A stretch of DNA of 64,000 bases from NCBI GenBank assembly GCA_034096865.1, contig JAWQFJ010001802.1:56466-120465 (forward strand), in the 5' to 3' direction. The translations under genes were made by a program, and so were the position numbers. The notes beneath the pieces are model-generated. The model ran no database searches, had not been told where the DNA came from, and saw nothing but the letters and a program-made list of their open reading frames with translations. Of this stretch, positions 55,891 through 64,000 are shown one piece after another (the first letter of the stretch is position 1; each line of letters opens with the position of its first letter). Source of the DNA: Theodoxus fluviatilis. Its lineage: Eukaryota; Mollusca; Gastropoda; Cycloneritida; Neritidae.

Positions 55891-57557
55891 CACAAATAAG
55901 CCAAGGCAAGCACCTGAAAACAAGCTGGCCACAGCCACTCCAAAACTGAAACAAGACAGGCCAGTATTTGAGAACTGTTTTCTGCATAGAGACACTTTAT
56001 CATCTGTGCATAGAGAGATTTGCGACAAGAATATAAGCAATTCTGTCAGTTGCCATTCAAGTTCTGCTATATTTTCCCCATGTCTCTCAGGTTATGGACA
56101 ACAATTTGTCATGTACAGTTTTCACAGGGGAATTCTTCAGCATTTGCTCATGGACTCCTGGTCTACTGTGATGAGGCAGATTTTCTTCAATAGTAAATCC
56201 ATCACATACCAAAGCGAGACAAGCTAATAAGATTGCAAATGCCACCTGTACAAGTCAGGATGCGTGTCCCAGAGTGTGGGGTGGATTAAGAGTTCTGGAT
56301 CGCTGCTTACAAAAGTTCACTCATGCCAGTCCTATGCTACTTCTGGCAACACTAAACAAGTGTAGAATTACACAGCGCAGTTGAAAATGTGAGCACAATG
56401 GTCTGCCAGACTGACATTGATGCACTGATCAAGTGGGAAAGGAGCAAGGATGCACATTTTAGATTTATGAAATGGCAGGACCTTATAATGGAATCTGTTT
56501 TCCACATCGTTTTAGAGACCCCACTGTTTGTTTCATTTGCAAAGCACTCTTGAGCAGTTCCGCTGGCAGTGCTTGCAGTACAGGCAAAATACCTGTTATA
56601 CATTCAGTATATATACATATATACACACAGAATATACATGAACATGGCAACCTCCTAACTCCCCAGACTCCGTGCAAATGCCAGGATTGTCTTCCCGACC
56701 ACAAGAGGCCAGGCTGCAATGCAGAACTTCTGTGTGGAGCAGCAAGCTTCCACAGCACTTCCCAGTTTCTTGCAAAGTCAACCAAGTGATGATGAAGACA
56801 TTTACATCAACATATTTATTCACTGAATTACTTGTTTATCTTACATAAAGTTCTTACTGCTGATATACATCACAAAAAGTTTTATTTGCAAAATGGTGTC
56901 AAGTTCATGAATATGAATTTAAATTTACACAAACTACTAAGTTGACAAGAACCGTTTATTTCATTGAAATGAGGAACTGCATATCACATAATGATATGTC
57001 AAAGGCAATAAATGCATAAGGAAAATGCCATTTCTGAACATTAGCTAGCCAAGCTTGAATTCTGTTGACAAACATTAGCTGCTGGCCTTTGCGTGATAAT
57101 TTTCAGATTTCACAACAACCTGAAATGACTTGCACAAATTCCATGAACTTCTGCTACTTCGCCAGTGAGCTGTCCATGCAAAAAAAGATCTTGCCACACA
57201 AGGACCAAGTCAACAGGCTCACTACAGTGCATGAGTGTGCCAACACCCATTCAAACCAAACATACTGCCAACTCCCCCTGCCCTCCAGTCTGCAGTCTGC
57301 TGACTGCCAACACACTGTCTACATTAGGCTTCAGTACTGTCTGCACTTTTAGACCTGAACACAATGTCAAACAGAGCCATCAGTGTTGAAATCCAACCCT
57401 GGGTGACCAGGCTTACCACCCAACCACAAATGCACACACACACACACACACAAGTACGAATGTGCATACACACACAGACACACACAGACAGACACACACA
57501 CAACCACACACATGGCACCAAATGCAGAAGTGCAAGTCCTGCAAACAAGATGCCTCG

Positions 57558-63850
<6,293 letters not shown>

Positions 63851-64000
63851 CTGCAATGCAAATTAGAGACATTGGCTTCATTCTTGGAGAAGTGGCAGGA
63901 TGGAGTCTGTGTCCCCTGTCTTGCAGAAATGCCAATTAATTGGGTAACAATGGAAACCAGTATTGTTTGGCAGAGTTTCAGTCTTCAAGACCAAAAGCTT

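Overview
The window is eukaryotic, intron-rich and repeat-dense. The coding exons are short and mostly phase 1, the introns are long, and at least twelve related copies of one mobile element are present. An invertebrate is likely; a mollusc is my best guess from the style of the repeats and one SINE/LINE-like tail, but no gene here proves it.

The main gene is a very large CENP-C (Mif2-type inner-kinetochore scaffold) on the + strand, from before base 921 to the stop at 38909. I could chain 20 exons in phase (921 to 38194) plus the terminal exon (38755-38909). In order they encode: an N-terminal Mif2/CENP-C motif (the presumed Mis12/MIND contact), a second copy of that motif, two giant low-complexity exons (741 and about 640 codons, the second with AT-hooks), the CENP-C nucleosome-binding motif, and the end of the dimerising cupin domain. 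Most of the cupin is missing from this copy because a 10-N gap (38236-38245) lies where it should be.

From 37571 to the window end the sequence is a large imperfect palindrome. The left arm (37571-44193) returns in reverse orientation as the right arm (46214-64000 and beyond), around a 2.0-kb spacer. The right arm holds a second, minus-strand 3' end of CENP-C with the cupin exons intact, so it shows what the gap hides (about 5.1 kb, three exons). Each arm also carries the last exon of a calcyphosine-like EF-hand gene, convergent with CENP-C. The left copy of that exon is frameshifted, and no upstream exon is visible for either copy. The arms differ by scattered substitutions, small tandem-copy changes and four mobile-element insertions found only in the right arm. 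The structure is either a real inverted duplication or two haplotypes joined head to head in assembly.

Mobile DNA: (1) a Helentron/HINE-like family (12 copies, one with a Pif1-helicase remnant) packed with TCAAGGTCA nuclear-receptor half-sites; (2) TIR elements with CAG or CAT termini, five of them with 6-bp target duplications, three of which are confirmed by the empty site in the opposite arm; (3) TTAA-flanked piggyBac-like MITEs; (4) a 368-bp element with long TIRs and a 9-bp target duplication in the palindrome spacer. Two perfect or near-perfect intronic minisatellites (30 bp x about 83; 39 bp x about 19) produce large spurious ORFs.
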